Below are positions 26,679 to 37,409 of a stretch of 64,000 nt of DNA, one piece after another. The position numbers and the translations under genes were made by a program. Within the stretch, counting starts at the first letter, position 1, and every line of letters begins with the position of its first letter. The DNA is from Luteibacter rhizovicinus DSM 16549 (GTDB taxonomy: Bacteria > Pseudomonadota > Gammaproteobacteria > Xanthomonadales > Rhodanobacteraceae), in assembly GCF_001887595.1 (NCBI RefSeq), contig NZ_CP017480.1, positions 930,001 through 994,000 of the forward strand. The letters are read 5' to 3'. The notes beneath the pieces are model-generated. The model was not told where the DNA came from. It searched no databases and saw only the letters and a program-made list of their open reading frames with translations.

Positions 26679-28913
26679 TTAACGCAAGGAATCGGAGAGG
26701 ATTCGTGGCGTCACGAAGATCAGCAGCTCGGCCTTGTTGTTGCTGCGGTTCGTGCGGCGGAAGAGCACGCCCAGACCCGGGATATCGCCCAGACCCGGCA
26801 CCTTGTCCGTCGTATTGGACTTGGTGATCTCGTAGATACCGCCCAGGACCACCGTCTGACCGTTGTCGACCAGCACCGAGGTGTTGATCTCGCGGGTGTC
26901 GATCGAGGGCACGAAGCCACCGCCCGGCGACGGGGTCTGGCTGGCCAGCGCGTCCTTCTTGACGTTGATCTTCAGGTACACGCGGCTGTCGGCCGTGATC
27001 GTCGGCGTGACGCGGAGTTCGAGCACGGCGTCCTTGAACTGCACCGTCGCGTTCTGCGCACCACCGCCCGAGCTCGAGGCCTGGTAGGTCACGTAGCCGA
27101 TCTGGGTACCCTGCTTGATCACCGCTTCCTGCTGGTTGGCGGTAATCACGCGGGGGCTGGAGATGACTTCGCTGCGGCCTTCGGTCTGCGCGGCCGAGAG
27201 CTCGAGGTCAACCAGGTAGTTGGCACCCAGGATCGCCAGGCCAATGCTGCCGGCCGGGTTCGCCACCGGCAGGTTGACGTTGTAGCCGCCCGGATAGGTG
27301 AGCGTGTTGTCCGTCTGCGAGCCGTTGTTGATGTTGTGGACGTTAGTCACCAGGCCCGAGGTACCCAGCTGCGTGCCGGTACCGCTGGTCAGATCCGGCG
27401 TCGTGCCGATGATCTGGCCGCTCGGGTTCGTGTTGAACGCCTGCGCACCCCAGCGAACACCGAGCTGACGGGTGAACTGGTCGGTGGCGACGACAATGCG
27501 CGACTCGATCAACACCTGCTGCACGGGGCGGTCGAGCGTCCCGATCAGTTCACGCAGGTCACGGATCTTGTCCGGCGTGTCGTTGACGAGCAGGGTGTTG
27601 GTGCGGTCGTCGAACGAGACGCTGCCACGAGCGGAGAGGAAGCCCTTCTGGCCATTACCCGTCGTACCGCCGCCCGTGCTCTGCAGCGCGCCCTGGGTCA
27701 ACAGCTTGGCGATGTCCTCGGCCTTGCCATAGCTGATCGGGATGTAGTCGGAGATCAGCTCAGCCGATTCCTCAGCCTTCTGGCGCGCATCGGCCAGGCT
27801 CTGCTCGTAGTTGGCGAGTTCGGCCTGCGGTGCGATCCAGATGACGTTGCCGCTGCGACGCTTGTCGAGGCCCTTGGCGCGAAGGATTACGTCGAGCGCC
27901 TGATCCCACGGCGTATTGACCAGGCGCAAGGTGACACTGCCACCCACGCTGTCGGAGGCAACCAGGTTCAGCTTGGCTTCGTCGGCGATCAGCTGCAGTG
28001 CCGAACGGACCGGGATGTCCTGGAAGTTGAAGGTCAGGCGGGAACCCGAATACGTCGGTTCCTGACCCTTCGCGGCCTTACCCGTCGGCGCGGCAGCCTT
28101 CTTGGCGGCCACTTCGATCACGTACTCGCTACCGCTCTGGTAGGCCGAGGTCTCGATCTCACCCTTGGTACGGATGTCGAGGCGAGCGCCGCCCGGTGAG
28201 GCCTTCGAGTCGATCGACTGGACCGGCGTGGCGAAGTCGAGCACGTCGAGGCGCTGGGCCAGCTTCGCCGGCAGGCTGGAACCCGCCAGGCTGACGATGA
28301 CGTGATCGCCCTCGCGGTGCATTTCCGGCGTCGTCGCTGAGCTACCGAGGGTGACCAGCACACGGCCTTCGCCGTTCGGGCCGCGGCGGAAGTCGATGTT
28401 CGACACCGGCGTGCCAGCACTCGAGGGGAGTGCCTTGGTCGGGTCGGACACGATGGCCGTGGTCGTCGTTGCACCGGTCGGGCCGTTGTTCACCGTAACG
28501 ATGAGGTTCTTGCCCTCAGCGCGGGTGCGGTAGGCCGATTCGCGGAACAGCTCGATGGTGACGCGGGTGCGCCCACCGGCCGCGACTACCGACACGCCGG
28601 CCGTGGAGCCCTTGGCGATGTCGATGTGACGGCTGCTGAACGCGTTGGTCGTGTCCGGCAGGTCGATGGCGATCCGCGGCGGATTGTTGGTCGTGAAGAC
28701 CTTCGGATCCGGCGCGGCGTCGGAGAACGCGAGGGTCAGTTCGATGCGGCCCCCGGGCTGTGCGTCGTAGCTGACATTCTGCAGGGCGTTCGCCGCCGAT
28801 GCGGTGCCAGCGAACACGCCGGTGAAAGCGAGCGTGGCACCGAGCACCCAACGGCGCGCGCGATGGCGCGCGTTACCCGGCAGATGATGGAAGTTGGTCG
28901 TCATGTGCGTCAT
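26679..28913 (-). CDS. pilQ: Type IV pilus secretin PilQ
   Basis: A 744-aa outer-membrane secretin through which the type IV pilus emerges. A signal peptide (about 1-40, GVFAGTASA) is followed by two AMIN peptidoglycan-binding domains (about 45-270), N0/STN and N1 domains (about 300-460) and the secretin barrel (about 490-740), with GGIYEITKSNTTDKVPGLGD and the ending LLIFVTPRIL. It lies last in the pilM-N-O-P-Q operon, just before a strong terminator. An in-frame ATG three codons on is an alternative start. Confidence 0.97.
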   Translation of the reverse strand: MTHMTTNFHHLPGNARHRARRWVLGATLAFTGVFAGTASAANALQNVSYDAQPGGRIELTLAFSDAAPDPKVFTTNNPPRIAIDLPDTTNAFSSRHIDIAKGSTAGVSVVAAGGRTRVTIELFRESAYRTRAEGKNLIVTVNNGPTGATTTTAIVSDPTKALPSSAGTPVSNIDFRRGPNGEGRVLVTLGSSATTPEMHREGDHVIVSLAGSSLPAKLAQRLDVLDFATPVQSIDSKASPGGARLDIRTKGEIETSAYQSGSEYVIEVAAKKAAAPTGKAAKGQEPTYSGSRLTFNFQDIPVRSALQLIADEAKLNLVASDSVGGSVTLRLVNTPWDQALDVILRAKGLDKRRSGNVIWIAPQAELANYEQSLADARQKAEESAELISDYIPISYGKAEDIAKLLTQGALQSTGGGTTGNGQKGFLSARGSVSFDDRTNTLLVNDTPDKIRDLRELIGTLDRPVQQVLIESRIVVATDQFTRQLGVRWGAQAFNTNPSGQIIGTTPDLTSGTGTQLGTSGLVTNVHNINNGSQTDNTLTYPGGYNVNLPVANPAGSIGLAILGANYLVDLELSAAQTEGRSEVISSPRVITANQQEAVIKQGTQIGYVTYQASSSGGGAQNATVQFKDAVLELRVTPTITADSRVYLKINVKKDALASQTPSPGGGFVPSIDTREINTSVLVDNGQTVVLGGIYEITKSNTTDKVPGLGDIPGLGVLFRRTNRSNNKAELLIFVTPRILSDSLR

Positions 28914-28923
28914 CCCCGAGTTC

Positions 28924-29451
28924 TTATTTTTCGCCGACCGCGATGCTTGCCGGACGCTCCATCCACCCGCCCTGGCCGTTAGGCACCAGTTCGACCAGAT
29001 CGATCCGATCCTCCCCGACGGTCGTCACGCGACCGTAGGCCTGCCCCATGTATTCATTGCGGTGGATGCGATGGATCACCCCACCCGGATCTTTTACGAG
29101 TGCCTCGAGACTGGAACCAGCACCCACCGTGCCAACCATCTTGAGGGTGTCGAGCGAGAACATCTCGAGCGGCTCCTTCGGACGGTTTTCATCCGGTCGC
29201 GGGCCCGAAGACGTGTTCGTGTCCATTTCAGCCGTGCTCGGGCTGAACGGGTCACGGGCGCCCTGGTCCTGGTAAGCGAACGTCTCGAACGTGCGAATGA
29301 CCGGGAGCACCGGAATCGGCTCTCCCTTCTTGTGCTTTTCGGCATCGACCCACTCGCGCAGGTCGGATGTTCCCTTGGTGCAGCCAGCCAGGGCCAGAGC
29401 GACGAAGAGCAGGGAAGCGGCGGGCCGCAACTTGATGTGCGTAGCGTTCAT
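28924..29451 (-). CDS. pilP: Type IV pilus inner-membrane lipoprotein PilP
   Basis: A 175-aa lipoprotein that joins the PilMNO platform to the PilQ secretin. A lipobox (LALALAGC) is at about residues 17-24. A Pro-rich linker then leads into the beta-sandwich domain (about 95-170, with LKMVGTVGAG and YMGQAYGRVTTVGEDRIDLV). The conserved RDPFSPS segment, which touches PilNO, is present near residue 65. The ATG at 29451 shares one base with the pilO stop; a GTG one codon earlier is possible. Confidence 0.95.
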   Translation of the reverse strand: MNATHIKLRPAASLLFVALALAGCTKGTSDLREWVDAEKHKKGEPIPVLPVIRTFETFAYQDQGARDPFSPSTAEMDTNTSSGPRPDENRPKEPLEMFSLDTLKMVGTVGAGSSLEALVKDPGGVIHRIHRNEYMGQAYGRVTTVGEDRIDLVELVPNGQGGWMERPASIAVGEK

Positions 29452-30098
29452 CACTTGCCCCCCTTGACCGGAGTAGCCGGGGTCGTGGTCTCGTCGTCTT
29501 CCAGATAGCGATAGGTTTTCACCGTACCCTGGAGGACCAGCTGACCGGAGCTGACGCCGTTCTTGTCGGCGGTTTTCGGCGACAACGAGACGTCATGCAG
29601 GGTCAGGATGACGACGCGCGGCAACGAGGCCACACCACTGATAAACGTACCGAACTGGTGGTAAGTGCCGACCATGCGCAGCGTGATCGGCTTCTCCGCG
29701 TAGAAATCCTTCGGCGTTTCCGGACCCGGCTGGAACAACTCCGTCTCGATGCCCGCGGCCAGCGCGGTCTGCGAGATGTCGATGAGCAGTTCGGGCATTT
29801 CCGTGCGGCTGGGCAGCTGGCGCAACAGGGTGCGCAGCATGTCCTGCATTTCGGTCAGCTGCTGCTCGAGGGCTTCGAGGTTGGCGGACTTGGCCTGCTT
29901 CGTCGAGAACTCGCTCTTGAGAGCGATTTCCTTACTCTCCGCGGAAGCCAGGTCGTCCTGTTGCGAGCTGATTTCGAAGTACCAGCCGGCGAGCACCACG
30001 ACCACGAACAGCAGGCCGGTGAAGAACAGCTTGATCGCTTTCGGCCAGCCGCCGACGTTATGGCGATCGAGATTGCGCAGATCGTCAAAGAACTTCAT
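29451..30098 (-). CDS. pilO: Type IV pilus alignment protein PilO
   Basis: A 215-aa bitopic inner-membrane protein. A short cytoplasmic N-terminus (FFDDLRNLDRHNVGGWPKAI) precedes one helix (about 24-44, FFTGLLFVVVVLAGWYF), a coiled coil (about 48-100) and a ferredoxin-like periplasmic domain (about 110-200). It forms heterodimers with PilN that hold the assembly platform. It overlaps pilN by 4 nt (ATGA) and pilP by 1 nt. Confidence 0.96.
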   Translation of the reverse strand: MKFFDDLRNLDRHNVGGWPKAIKLFFTGLLFVVVVLAGWYFEISSQQDDLASAESKEIALKSEFSTKQAKSANLEALEQQLTEMQDMLRTLLRQLPSRTEMPELLIDISQTALAAGIETELFQPGPETPKDFYAEKPITLRMVGTYHQFGTFISGVASLPRVVILTLHDVSLSPKTADKNGVSSGQLVLQGTVKTYRYLEDDETTTPATPVKGGK

Positions 30099-30852
30099 GG
30101 CTTGGCTCCTGCCGTGGTGGCGGAAGCCGGTCGCGGAGCGGCCGGAACGGCGGCAGGAGCGGCGGCGGGCGTCGGTGCGGGAGCCACGGCGGGCTTGCCG
30201 ATCGCCGCATTAGCCCCGTTGGCCAGCACGGCCGGGACGGCTGCGACGCTCGAAGCCGATGCCGGAGCGGCACTGCTCGACGAACCTGCCGGCGCGCCAT
30301 CCGGGCCATCGCCAGGATGGTTAAGGCGAACGTCGAGACCGAACGAGTAAGGCATGCGCGAGGCGTCGTGCGTGTTCTCCGTCTTGCGCAGGTCGGCATG
30401 GCCCATCCAGGGCGAGGCTTCGATGTTCCGCATGTACTCGGCCACGCTGGAGTTGGACTGCGACACGCCGTCGAGGGACATGGAGTCACCCGACTGCTTC
30501 ATGCCGCCCAGGCGCGCGCTCGCCGGAATGGTCTTCACCAGCTCGTCGAACAGATGAACCATCTGCGATCGATTGGCCTGCAGTTGCTCGATGATCTGCT
30601 TGCGCTGCAGGAGGCCCGCGCGGACCCGGTCCAGGTCCTTGATCTTCGCGATACGGTCGTCGAGCTGCTTGATCTCGGCCTGCAGGTAGGTGTTGCGCTC
30701 GGCCTGGTTGTCGATGCGCGCGTCCATCCAGAACGACCACGCGATCAGCACCACGAGGGCAGCGCCGAAAGCCATGCCGAGCTGGATATAGAACTCGCGT
30801 TCTCGCAGCTTGCGGCGCTCGGCGCGCCAGGGCAGTAGGTTGATATGAGCCA

Positions 30853-30853
<1 letters not shown>
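30095..30853 (-). CDS. pilN: Type IV pilus assembly protein PilN
   Basis: A 252-aa bitopic inner-membrane protein. The N-terminal MAHINLLPWRAERR is the strictly conserved peptide that docks into PilM. One helix follows (about 22-42, LGMAFGAALVVLIAWSFWM), then a coiled coil and a periplasmic domain to about residue 190. The last roughly 60 residues form a Pro/Ala-rich tail (APAPTPAAAPAAVPAAPRPA), longer than I expect for PilN. The start at 30853 shares one base with the pilM stop; upstream frame extension lies inside pilM and is not used. Confidence 0.96.
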
Positions 30854-32022
<1,169 letters not shown>

Positions 32023-32148
32023 TCACAAATCCAGTCACTGGGTTAGCGAAAACCCTTCAGGACGGGTCGAGCGTCACCCAGCCGCGCCCCTCCCCGCCTT
32101 GGCTCTATACTCCGCCACGACCCACACGGCGGCGACCCCTCCCCCTTC

Positions 32149-34725
32149 ATGCGAATCCTCAAGCGTTTGCTGCGCATTGCGCTGTACCTCGCCCTGGCAG
32201 GCATCCTCTTCGTGGCAGGCGCCATCGGCGTCGCCTACTGGCTGCTGGCCCCGCGCCTGCCGTCGGTCGCTGTCCTGCGCGACTATCACATGCAAGTTCC
32301 GCTCCGGGTACTGAGTTCGGACGGACGGCTCATCGCTTCCTTCGGCGAGACCCGACGCATTCCCGTGCACATCGCCGACGTACCTGCACGCTTGAAGAAT
32401 GCTGTCTTATCGGCCGAAGATGCCGATTTCTACAGCCATCCGGGCATCGACTGGCACGGTATCGCCCGCGCCGGCATCCACGTCATCGTCTCCGGCGGCG
32501 ACAAGGGACCCGGCGGGTCGACGATCACGCAGCAGGTCGCGCGCAACTTCTTCCTCAGCCCCGAAAAGCTTTATTCGCGCAAACTGACGGAAGTGTTTAT
32601 CGCTCTGCGCATGGAAAACGAGCTCACCAAGGATCAGATCCTCGAGCTCTACATCAATAAGATGTTCCTCGGTCATCGCGCCTACGGCCTCGCCGCCGCC
32701 GCGTCGTACTACTACGGCAAGACGCTCGACCAGCTGACCGTCGCCGAGAGTGCCACCCTGGCCTCGACCTTCCAGCTGCCCTCGGTCGTCAATCCACTGA
32801 ACAACCCCAAGCGCATGATCGCCCGCCGTGACTGGGTGCTCGGTCAGATGCTCTCGAACCGTTTCATCACGCAGGCCGAGTACGACGAGGCCATCAAGGA
32901 ACCGAACGACGCGTTCCCGCACGAACAGCAGATCGAGGTGGACGCGCCCTACCTTGCCGAAATGGTGCGCCAGCAGGTCCTCGAGAAACTCGGTAACGAT
33001 GCCCTTACCGAGGGCTACGTGGTCCACACCACGGTACCCAGCGACAGCCAGGCCGCAGCGAACGATGCCCTCCGCGGGCGCCTGTCCGCCTACGATCGAC
33101 GCCACGGCTATCGCGGCCCGGAAGGTCACGAGGAACTCCCGGCGCAGGCCGGCCCCGATGATTACGATCGCGTTCTCGCCGGCTACACGAGCGTCGCTGG
33201 CATGATGCCAGCCATCGTCACCGAGACCGGGGCGAAGGAAGCGACGGTGTACCTGTCCGCAAAGGAGACGGCGACCTTGAGCCTGGAGTCGATTGCCTGG
33301 GCGCGCCCCTACGTCAACGAAGGTCGCGCCGGAGCGGCACCGACGCGAGTCGACGCCGTCCTCAAGCGCGGTGACGTGATTCGCCTCATCCGCAGCGAGA
33401 AGGACGACATCAACGAAGACGCCAAGGCCTCGGACACCGCGAAGGCGACGACGGAAGCCAAGCCCGATTCGGGCAAGGGTGCCTGGCACCTCACCCAGAT
33501 TCCTGCCGTACAGGCCGCCCTGGTTTCGGTCGACCCCGAAGATGGTGCCGTTCGTGCGCTTGTGGGTGGTTTCAGCTTCCTTCGTTCGAAATTCAACCGC
33601 GCCGTGATGGCGGCACGCCAGCCGGGCTCGAGCTTCAAGCCTTACCTGTATTCGGCTGCCTTCGAACGAGGCTTCACGCCTGCCTCGATCGTCAACGATG
33701 CACCGGTCGCCTTCCCCGATCCGTCACGTCCGGACGGCATGTGGACGCCGGCGAACGACGACAACAAGTTCGCCGGGCCGATGCGCCTGCGCGAGGCGCT
33801 GGTGCAGTCGAAGAACCTGGTTTCGGTCCGTCTGCTCGATGCCATCGGCGTGCGCTACGCCCGCGAGTACATCACCCGCTTCGGCTTCACACCGGATGCC
33901 CTGCCGCAGAACCTGTCGCTCGCGTTGGGGACGGCGTCCGTCTCGCCGATGAGCATGGCTCGCGGCTACGCCGTGTTCGCCAACGGCGGCTATCTGGTCA
34001 CGCCCTATTTCATCGCGCGGATCGACGACCGCGACGGCAACCCCGTCTACGTTGCCAACCCCGAACGCGCCTGTGCGGACTGTCAGGAACGCCTGCTCAA
34101 CCCGACGCCTGCCGGGCCGCCGACGCAGGCCTCCACGGCGCTGATTCCCGCCAAGCCGGCGGTGGCCAGCAGCACCGGTGGCAACGGAACCGGCGACGCC
34201 GTCCTTCCCGCCGATGCCCACGCCGACCAGACGAAGCTGCCGAAGCTGGCGCCGCATGTCATCGACGTCCGCAACGACTACCTCGTCACCTCGCTGATGC
34301 AGGACGTGATCAAGCGCGGCACGGGCTCGGCCGCACGGGCACTCGGCCGCGACGATCTCGCCGGCAAGACAGGTTCGACCAACGACCATCGCGACGCCTG
34401 GTTCGTCGGCTTCAATGGCGACGTATCGACGGCCGTCTGGGTCGGCTTCGACGACTTCAGTTCGCTCGGTCGCGGCGAGTTCGGCGCCAAGGCGGCCTTG
34501 CCGATCTGGATGGATTACATGGGTGCGGTCCTGAAGGACAAGTCATCGCATACCCTGGCCATGCCGCCCGGTATCGCCAATGTGCAGATCGATCCGGGCT
34601 CGGGCCTGCCTTCGTCCGGCGGCATGAGCGAAATCATGAAGGTCGAGGACGTCGACCGTCTTCGCGAACAGGCGACACAGAAGCAACAGGAGGAACAGCA
34701 GGATCACGCCTACGACATCTTCTGA
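32149..34725 (+). CDS. mrcA: Penicillin-binding protein 1A (bifunctional class A PBP)
   Basis: An 858-aa bifunctional peptidoglycan synthase anchored by one N-terminal helix (about 8-35). The glycosyltransferase domain (about 60-240) has the catalytic Glu in AEDADFYSHPGIDW and GGSTITQQVARNF. An inserted OB-like region (about 300-430) comes before the transpeptidase domain, with SSFKPY (catalytic Ser), the SKN box in VQSKNLVS, and KTGST. A further Ala/Pro-rich insert (about 650-700) separates SKN from KTG. Divergence from pilM is a common arrangement in gammaproteobacteria. A TATACT hexamer at 32106-32111 may be its -10. Confidence 0.96.
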   Translation: MRILKRLLRIALYLALAGILFVAGAIGVAYWLLAPRLPSVAVLRDYHMQVPLRVLSSDGRLIASFGETRRIPVHIADVPARLKNAVLSAEDADFYSHPGIDWHGIARAGIHVIVSGGDKGPGGSTITQQVARNFFLSPEKLYSRKLTEVFIALRMENELTKDQILELYINKMFLGHRAYGLAAAASYYYGKTLDQLTVAESATLASTFQLPSVVNPLNNPKRMIARRDWVLGQMLSNRFITQAEYDEAIKEPNDAFPHEQQIEVDAPYLAEMVRQQVLEKLGNDALTEGYVVHTTVPSDSQAAANDALRGRLSAYDRRHGYRGPEGHEELPAQAGPDDYDRVLAGYTSVAGMMPAIVTETGAKEATVYLSAKETATLSLESIAWARPYVNEGRAGAAPTRVDAVLKRGDVIRLIRSEKDDINEDAKASDTAKATTEAKPDSGKGAWHLTQIPAVQAALVSVDPEDGAVRALVGGFSFLRSKFNRAVMAARQPGSSFKPYLYSAAFERGFTPASIVNDAPVAFPDPSRPDGMWTPANDDNKFAGPMRLREALVQSKNLVSVRLLDAIGVRYAREYITRFGFTPDALPQNLSLALGTASVSPMSMARGYAVFANGGYLVTPYFIARIDDRDGNPVYVANPERACADCQERLLNPTPAGPPTQASTALIPAKPAVASSTGGNGTGDAVLPADAHADQTKLPKLAPHVIDVRNDYLVTSLMQDVIKRGTGSAARALGRDDLAGKTGSTNDHRDAWFVGFNGDVSTAVWVGFDDFSSLGRGEFGAKAALPIWMDYMGAVLKDKSSHTLAMPPGIANVQIDPGSGLPSSGGMSEIMKVEDVDRLREQATQKQQEEQQDHAYDIF

Positions 34726-34756
34726 CGACCACATACACACCACACGGGGGTGAGTC

Positions 34757-35428
34757 ATGGCACGAGGCGAGCATCACAAACTCCACGCACAGGACCGGAC
34801 GCAGCGTCACCGCGCCCTTGTCGCCCAGGAAGCGGCCCGCCTGATGAGCGAGCACGGTATTCGCGACTTCCATCATGCAAAGGTGAAGGCCGCGGAGCGA
34901 CTCGGCATTGCCGACGCCCAGGCGTTGCCTCGCAACAACGAGATCGAAGACGCGCTGCGCGAACACCAACGCATCTTCAAGGCCGATTCGCAACCCCTGG
35001 CCTTGCGTGCACGGCGCGAGGCCGCCGTCGAGGCGATGCGATTCCTGCGCGGATTCGACGCCCGCCTGGTCGGTGCCGTCCTTGAAGGCACGGCCGACGA
35101 GCATTCCGCCGTCTGCCTGCATGTCTTCAGTGACGACCCGGAAGCCCCGGTGCTGTTCCTCCAGGAACAAGGCATTCCGCTGGAGACGCAGACACGACGC
35201 CTGCGCTGGCCGGGCAACGAGCAAAGCGAATATCCCGTCCTGCTGTTCGGTGCCGACGGCATCCCGTTCGACCTGACCGTGCTACCGCTGGACGCCCTGC
35301 GCCAGGCGCCCCTGGATCGCATCGATGAACGACCGATGCGCCGGGCCACCGCCTCGATGGTGCAGGCATTGCTGGCCGAGGAAGATATTCAGATGTTCGA
35401 TGCGTCGACGCCAACACCTGCCCGGTAG
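34757..35428 (+). CDS. Conserved protein of unknown function, possible degenerate nucleotidyltransferase fold
   Basis: I do not firmly recognise this 223-aa soluble protein. The N-terminal half is basic and helical (HRALVAQEAARLMSEHGIRD, then VKAAERLGIADAQALPRNNE). The central segment LVGAVLEGTADEHSAVCLHV followed by FSDDPEAP resembles the G[ST]-x(n)-DxD helix-strand of minimal nucleotidyltransferases, but the catalytic Asp pair is not there. No signal peptide or membrane segment is seen. It follows the PBP1A gene by 31 nt and may be co-transcribed with it; a bidirectional terminator follows. The ATG has GGGGGTGAGTC just upstream. Confidence 0.8.
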   Translation: MARGEHHKLHAQDRTQRHRALVAQEAARLMSEHGIRDFHHAKVKAAERLGIADAQALPRNNEIEDALREHQRIFKADSQPLALRARREAAVEAMRFLRGFDARLVGAVLEGTADEHSAVCLHVFSDDPEAPVLFLQEQGIPLETQTRRLRWPGNEQSEYPVLLFGADGIPFDLTVLPLDALRQAPLDRIDERPMRRATASMVQALLAEEDIQMFDASTPTPAR

Positions 35429-35438
35429 GAGCCGATTC

Positions 35439-35467
35439 AAAAAAAACCCCGCTTTCGCGGGGTTTTT
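35439..35467. terminator. Bidirectional terminator between convergent genes
   Basis: A 7-bp GC stem (ACCCCGC with GCGGGGT) is flanked by eight A on the left and five T on the right, so it can end both the gene at 34757-35428 and gltA. Confidence 0.92.
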
Positions 35468-35472
35468 CTTTC

Positions 35473-36768
35473 TCAGCGCTTATCGCTCGGCGCGTAGTCG
35501 CGAACGTCGGCACCCGTGTAGATCTGACGAGGACGGCCGATGCGCGCCCCCGGGGTTTCGTGCTGTTCGATCCAGTGCGAGATCCAGCCGGACGTGCGCG
35601 CGATGGCGAACATCACGGTGAACATCTCGGTCGGGATACCCAGCGCCTTGTAGATGATGCCGGAGTAGAAGTCGACGTTCGGGTAGAGCTTGCGCTCGAC
35701 GAAGTAGTCGTCCTTCAGGGCCGCTTCTTCCAGCTTCATCGCGACGTCGAGCAGCGGGTCGTTGACGCCCAGCTCCTCGAGCACCTTGTGGCACATTTCG
35801 CGAATGATCTTCGCGCGCGGGTCGAAGTTCTTGTACACGCGATGACCGAAGCCCATCAGGCGGAACGAGTCGTTCTTGTCCTTCGCGCGCTTGACCGCGG
35901 TCTCGACCTTGTCGGCGGTACCGATCTCTTCGAGCTGCTTGAGCACGGCTTCGTTCGCACCACCATGCGCCGGACCCCAGAGCGCGGTAATACCGGCGGC
36001 GATCGAGGCATACGGGTTGGCACCGGTCGAACCGACCAGGCGCACCGTCGAGGTCGACGCGTTCTGCTCGTGGTCGGCGTGCAGGATGAACAGCAGGTCG
36101 AGCGCCTTGGCGACGACCGGGTTCAACTCGAGCGGCTCGCTCGGCACTTCGAACATCATGTGCAGGAAGCGGGTGACGTACTCGAGGTTGTTGCGCGGAT
36201 AACGCGTCGGCCAGCCGATCGAATGACGGTAAATGGCAGCGGAGATCGTCGGCATCTTCGCGATGAGGCGGATGGCGGCGAGCTTGCGGTCTTCCGGGTT
36301 ATCGACATCGAGCTTGTCGTGGTAGAACGCCGACAGCGAGGCGATCGAGCCGGCGAGCATGGCCATCGGATGCGCGTCGTGGTTGAAGCCACGCAGGAAG
36401 AACTTGAGGTTCTCGTGCATCATCGAGTGATGCGTGATGTCGTGCTCGAACTTCGCGAACTCGGTCTTGTTCGGCAGTTCACCGTTGAGCAGCAGGTACG
36501 AGGTCTCGAGGAAGGTGGACTTCTCGGCGAGCTGCTCGATCGGGTAGCCGCGGTACAGCAGGACGCCCTTGTCGCCATCGATATAGGTGATGGCACTCTT
36601 GGTGCTGGCGGTGCTGCCGTAACCCGGATCGTAAGTGAAGTAGCCGGTGTCCTTGTAGAGCGTGCCGATGTCGACGCACTCGGCGCCGAGCGTGCCGCCG
36701 ATGACCGGCAGTTCGCTTACGGGCTTGTTGGATTCATCGACCAATTTGACGGTTTTGGCGTCGGACAC
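35473..36768 (-). CDS. gltA: Citrate synthase
   Basis: A 431-aa type II citrate synthase that condenses oxaloacetate and acetyl-CoA at the entry of the TCA cycle. The N-terminal segment [20 protein letters not shown] is typical of the hexameric Gram-negative type. Catalytic His residues are in [10 protein letters not shown] and [15 protein letters not shown], and the catalytic Asp region is in the C-terminal [11 protein letters not shown]. The true start is a GTG at 36768 (VSDAKTVKL) with AGAGGAG 6 nt upstream; the upstream ATG frame adds 25 unconserved residues. An extended -10 (TGTGATAAT, 36891-36899) lies about 120 nt upstream. Confidence 0.98.
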   Translation of the reverse strand: MSDAKTVKLVDESNKPVSELPVIGGTLGAECVDIGTLYKDTGYFTYDPGYGSTASTKSAITYIDGDKGVLLYRGYPIEQLAEKSTFLETSYLLLNGELPNKTEFAKFEHDITHHSMMHENLKFFLRGFNHDAHPMAMLAGSIASLSAFYHDKLDVDNPEDRKLAAIRLIAKMPTISAAIYRHSIGWPTRYPRNNLEYVTRFLHMMFEVPSEPLELNPVVAKALDLLFILHADHEQNASTSTVRLVGSTGANPYASIAAGITALWGPAHGGANEAVLKQLEEIGTADKVETAVKRAKDKNDSFRLMGFGHRVYKNFDPRAKIIREMCHKVLEELGVNDPLLDVAMKLEEAALKDDYFVERKLYPNVDFYSGIIYKALGIPTEMFTVMFAIARTSGWISHWIEQHETPGARIGRPRQIYTGADVRDYAPSDKR

Positions 36769-36890
36769 GGCGAGCTCCTCTGTCTTTCTGTACCCGTTCC
36801 GCCAGGGGCTGGCGAAACGTAGCGATGTTGGGATTAACGACACCGGGGGAGAGGTGCCGTACCGGTCGCCGCGTGCGACCGAAGTTCCCC

Positions 36891-36899
36891 ATTATCACA
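36891..36899 (-). promoter_or_regulatory. Extended -10 promoter candidate for gltA
   Basis: On the minus strand TGTGATAAT matches the extended -10 form (TGn plus a five-of-six hexamer). No good -35 is present. The gltA leader would be about 115 nt. Confidence 0.5.
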
Positions 36900-36946
36900 C
36901 AGAGGTTATTCAAACGTCCGTTCGTTGGCCGCCAGATCGCACGCAC

Positions 36947-36985
36947 AAAAAGACACGGGGCAAGCCTTGGGCTCGCCCCGTGTCT
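36947..36985 (-). terminator. Terminator of rpmE2
   Basis: On the minus strand an 11-bp stem (AGACACGGGGC with GCCCCGTGTCT) encloses a second small stem (AGCC with GGCT) and is followed by a run of T, about 50 nt past the L31 stop. Confidence 0.85.
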
Positions 36986-37036
36986 GTCTATCCTCGCGAA
37001 ACGCCACCCCGCAGGCGGCGCGCGGATGGAGCCGTC

Positions 37037-37282
37037 TTACTTCTGGCCGTAGCGCTGACGGAACTTGTCGACGCGACCGCCGACGTCCAGCGTCTTCTGC
37101 TTGCCGGTGTAGAACGGGTGCGAATGGCTCGAGATATCGAGCTTGATCACCGGGTATTCGTTACCGTCTTCCCACTTGACCGTCTCCTTGCTGGACATCG
37201 TCGAACGCGTCAGGAACGCGAAATCGGACGACAGGTCCTGGAAAACGACGGACTGGTACTTCGGGTGGATGTTCTCTTTCAT
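37037..37282 (-). CDS. rpmE2: 50S ribosomal protein L31 type B (zinc-free)
   Basis: An 81-aa ribosomal protein of the large-subunit central protuberance. The sequence starts [20 protein letters not shown] and includes [20 protein letters not shown]. It has no Cys, so it is the zinc-independent paralogue (YkgM/RpmE2 type), which in other bacteria replaces the zinc-binding L31 when zinc is scarce. It is single, between a good promoter (37321-37349) and its own terminator. No Zur-like palindrome was obvious upstream, so it may be the constitutive L31 here. Confidence 0.97.
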   Translation of the reverse strand: MKENIHPKYQSVVFQDLSSDFAFLTRSTMSSKETVKWEDGNEYPVIKLDISSHSHPFYTGKQKTLDVGGRVDKFRQRYGQK

Positions 37283-37320
37283 GGCGTGACTCTAAGAATT
37301 AGCGGGGTGAAAAGAGCGGC

Positions 37321-37349
37321 ATTGTAACCAGCGAGCCGGAGGACGGCAA
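37321..37349 (-). promoter_or_regulatory. Sigma-70 promoter of rpmE2
   Basis: On the minus strand TTGCCG and TACAAT are separated by 17 nt (four and five consensus matches). The leader to the L31 ATG is about 32 nt. Confidence 0.65.
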
Positions 37350-37379
37350 GTCTCGGCAAGCACCGCGCGGCCGGGCTCC

Positions 37380-37403
37380 TGTGGGAGCCGCTTCAGCGGC
37401 GAT
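37380..37403. repeat. Single REP sequence
   Basis: One forward copy (TGTGGGAGCCGCTTCAGCGG then CGAT) ends 6 nt before the nucleoside hydrolase stop codon, in the gap between that gene's 3' end and rpmE2. Confidence 0.9.
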
Positions 37404-37409
37404 TGCCTC

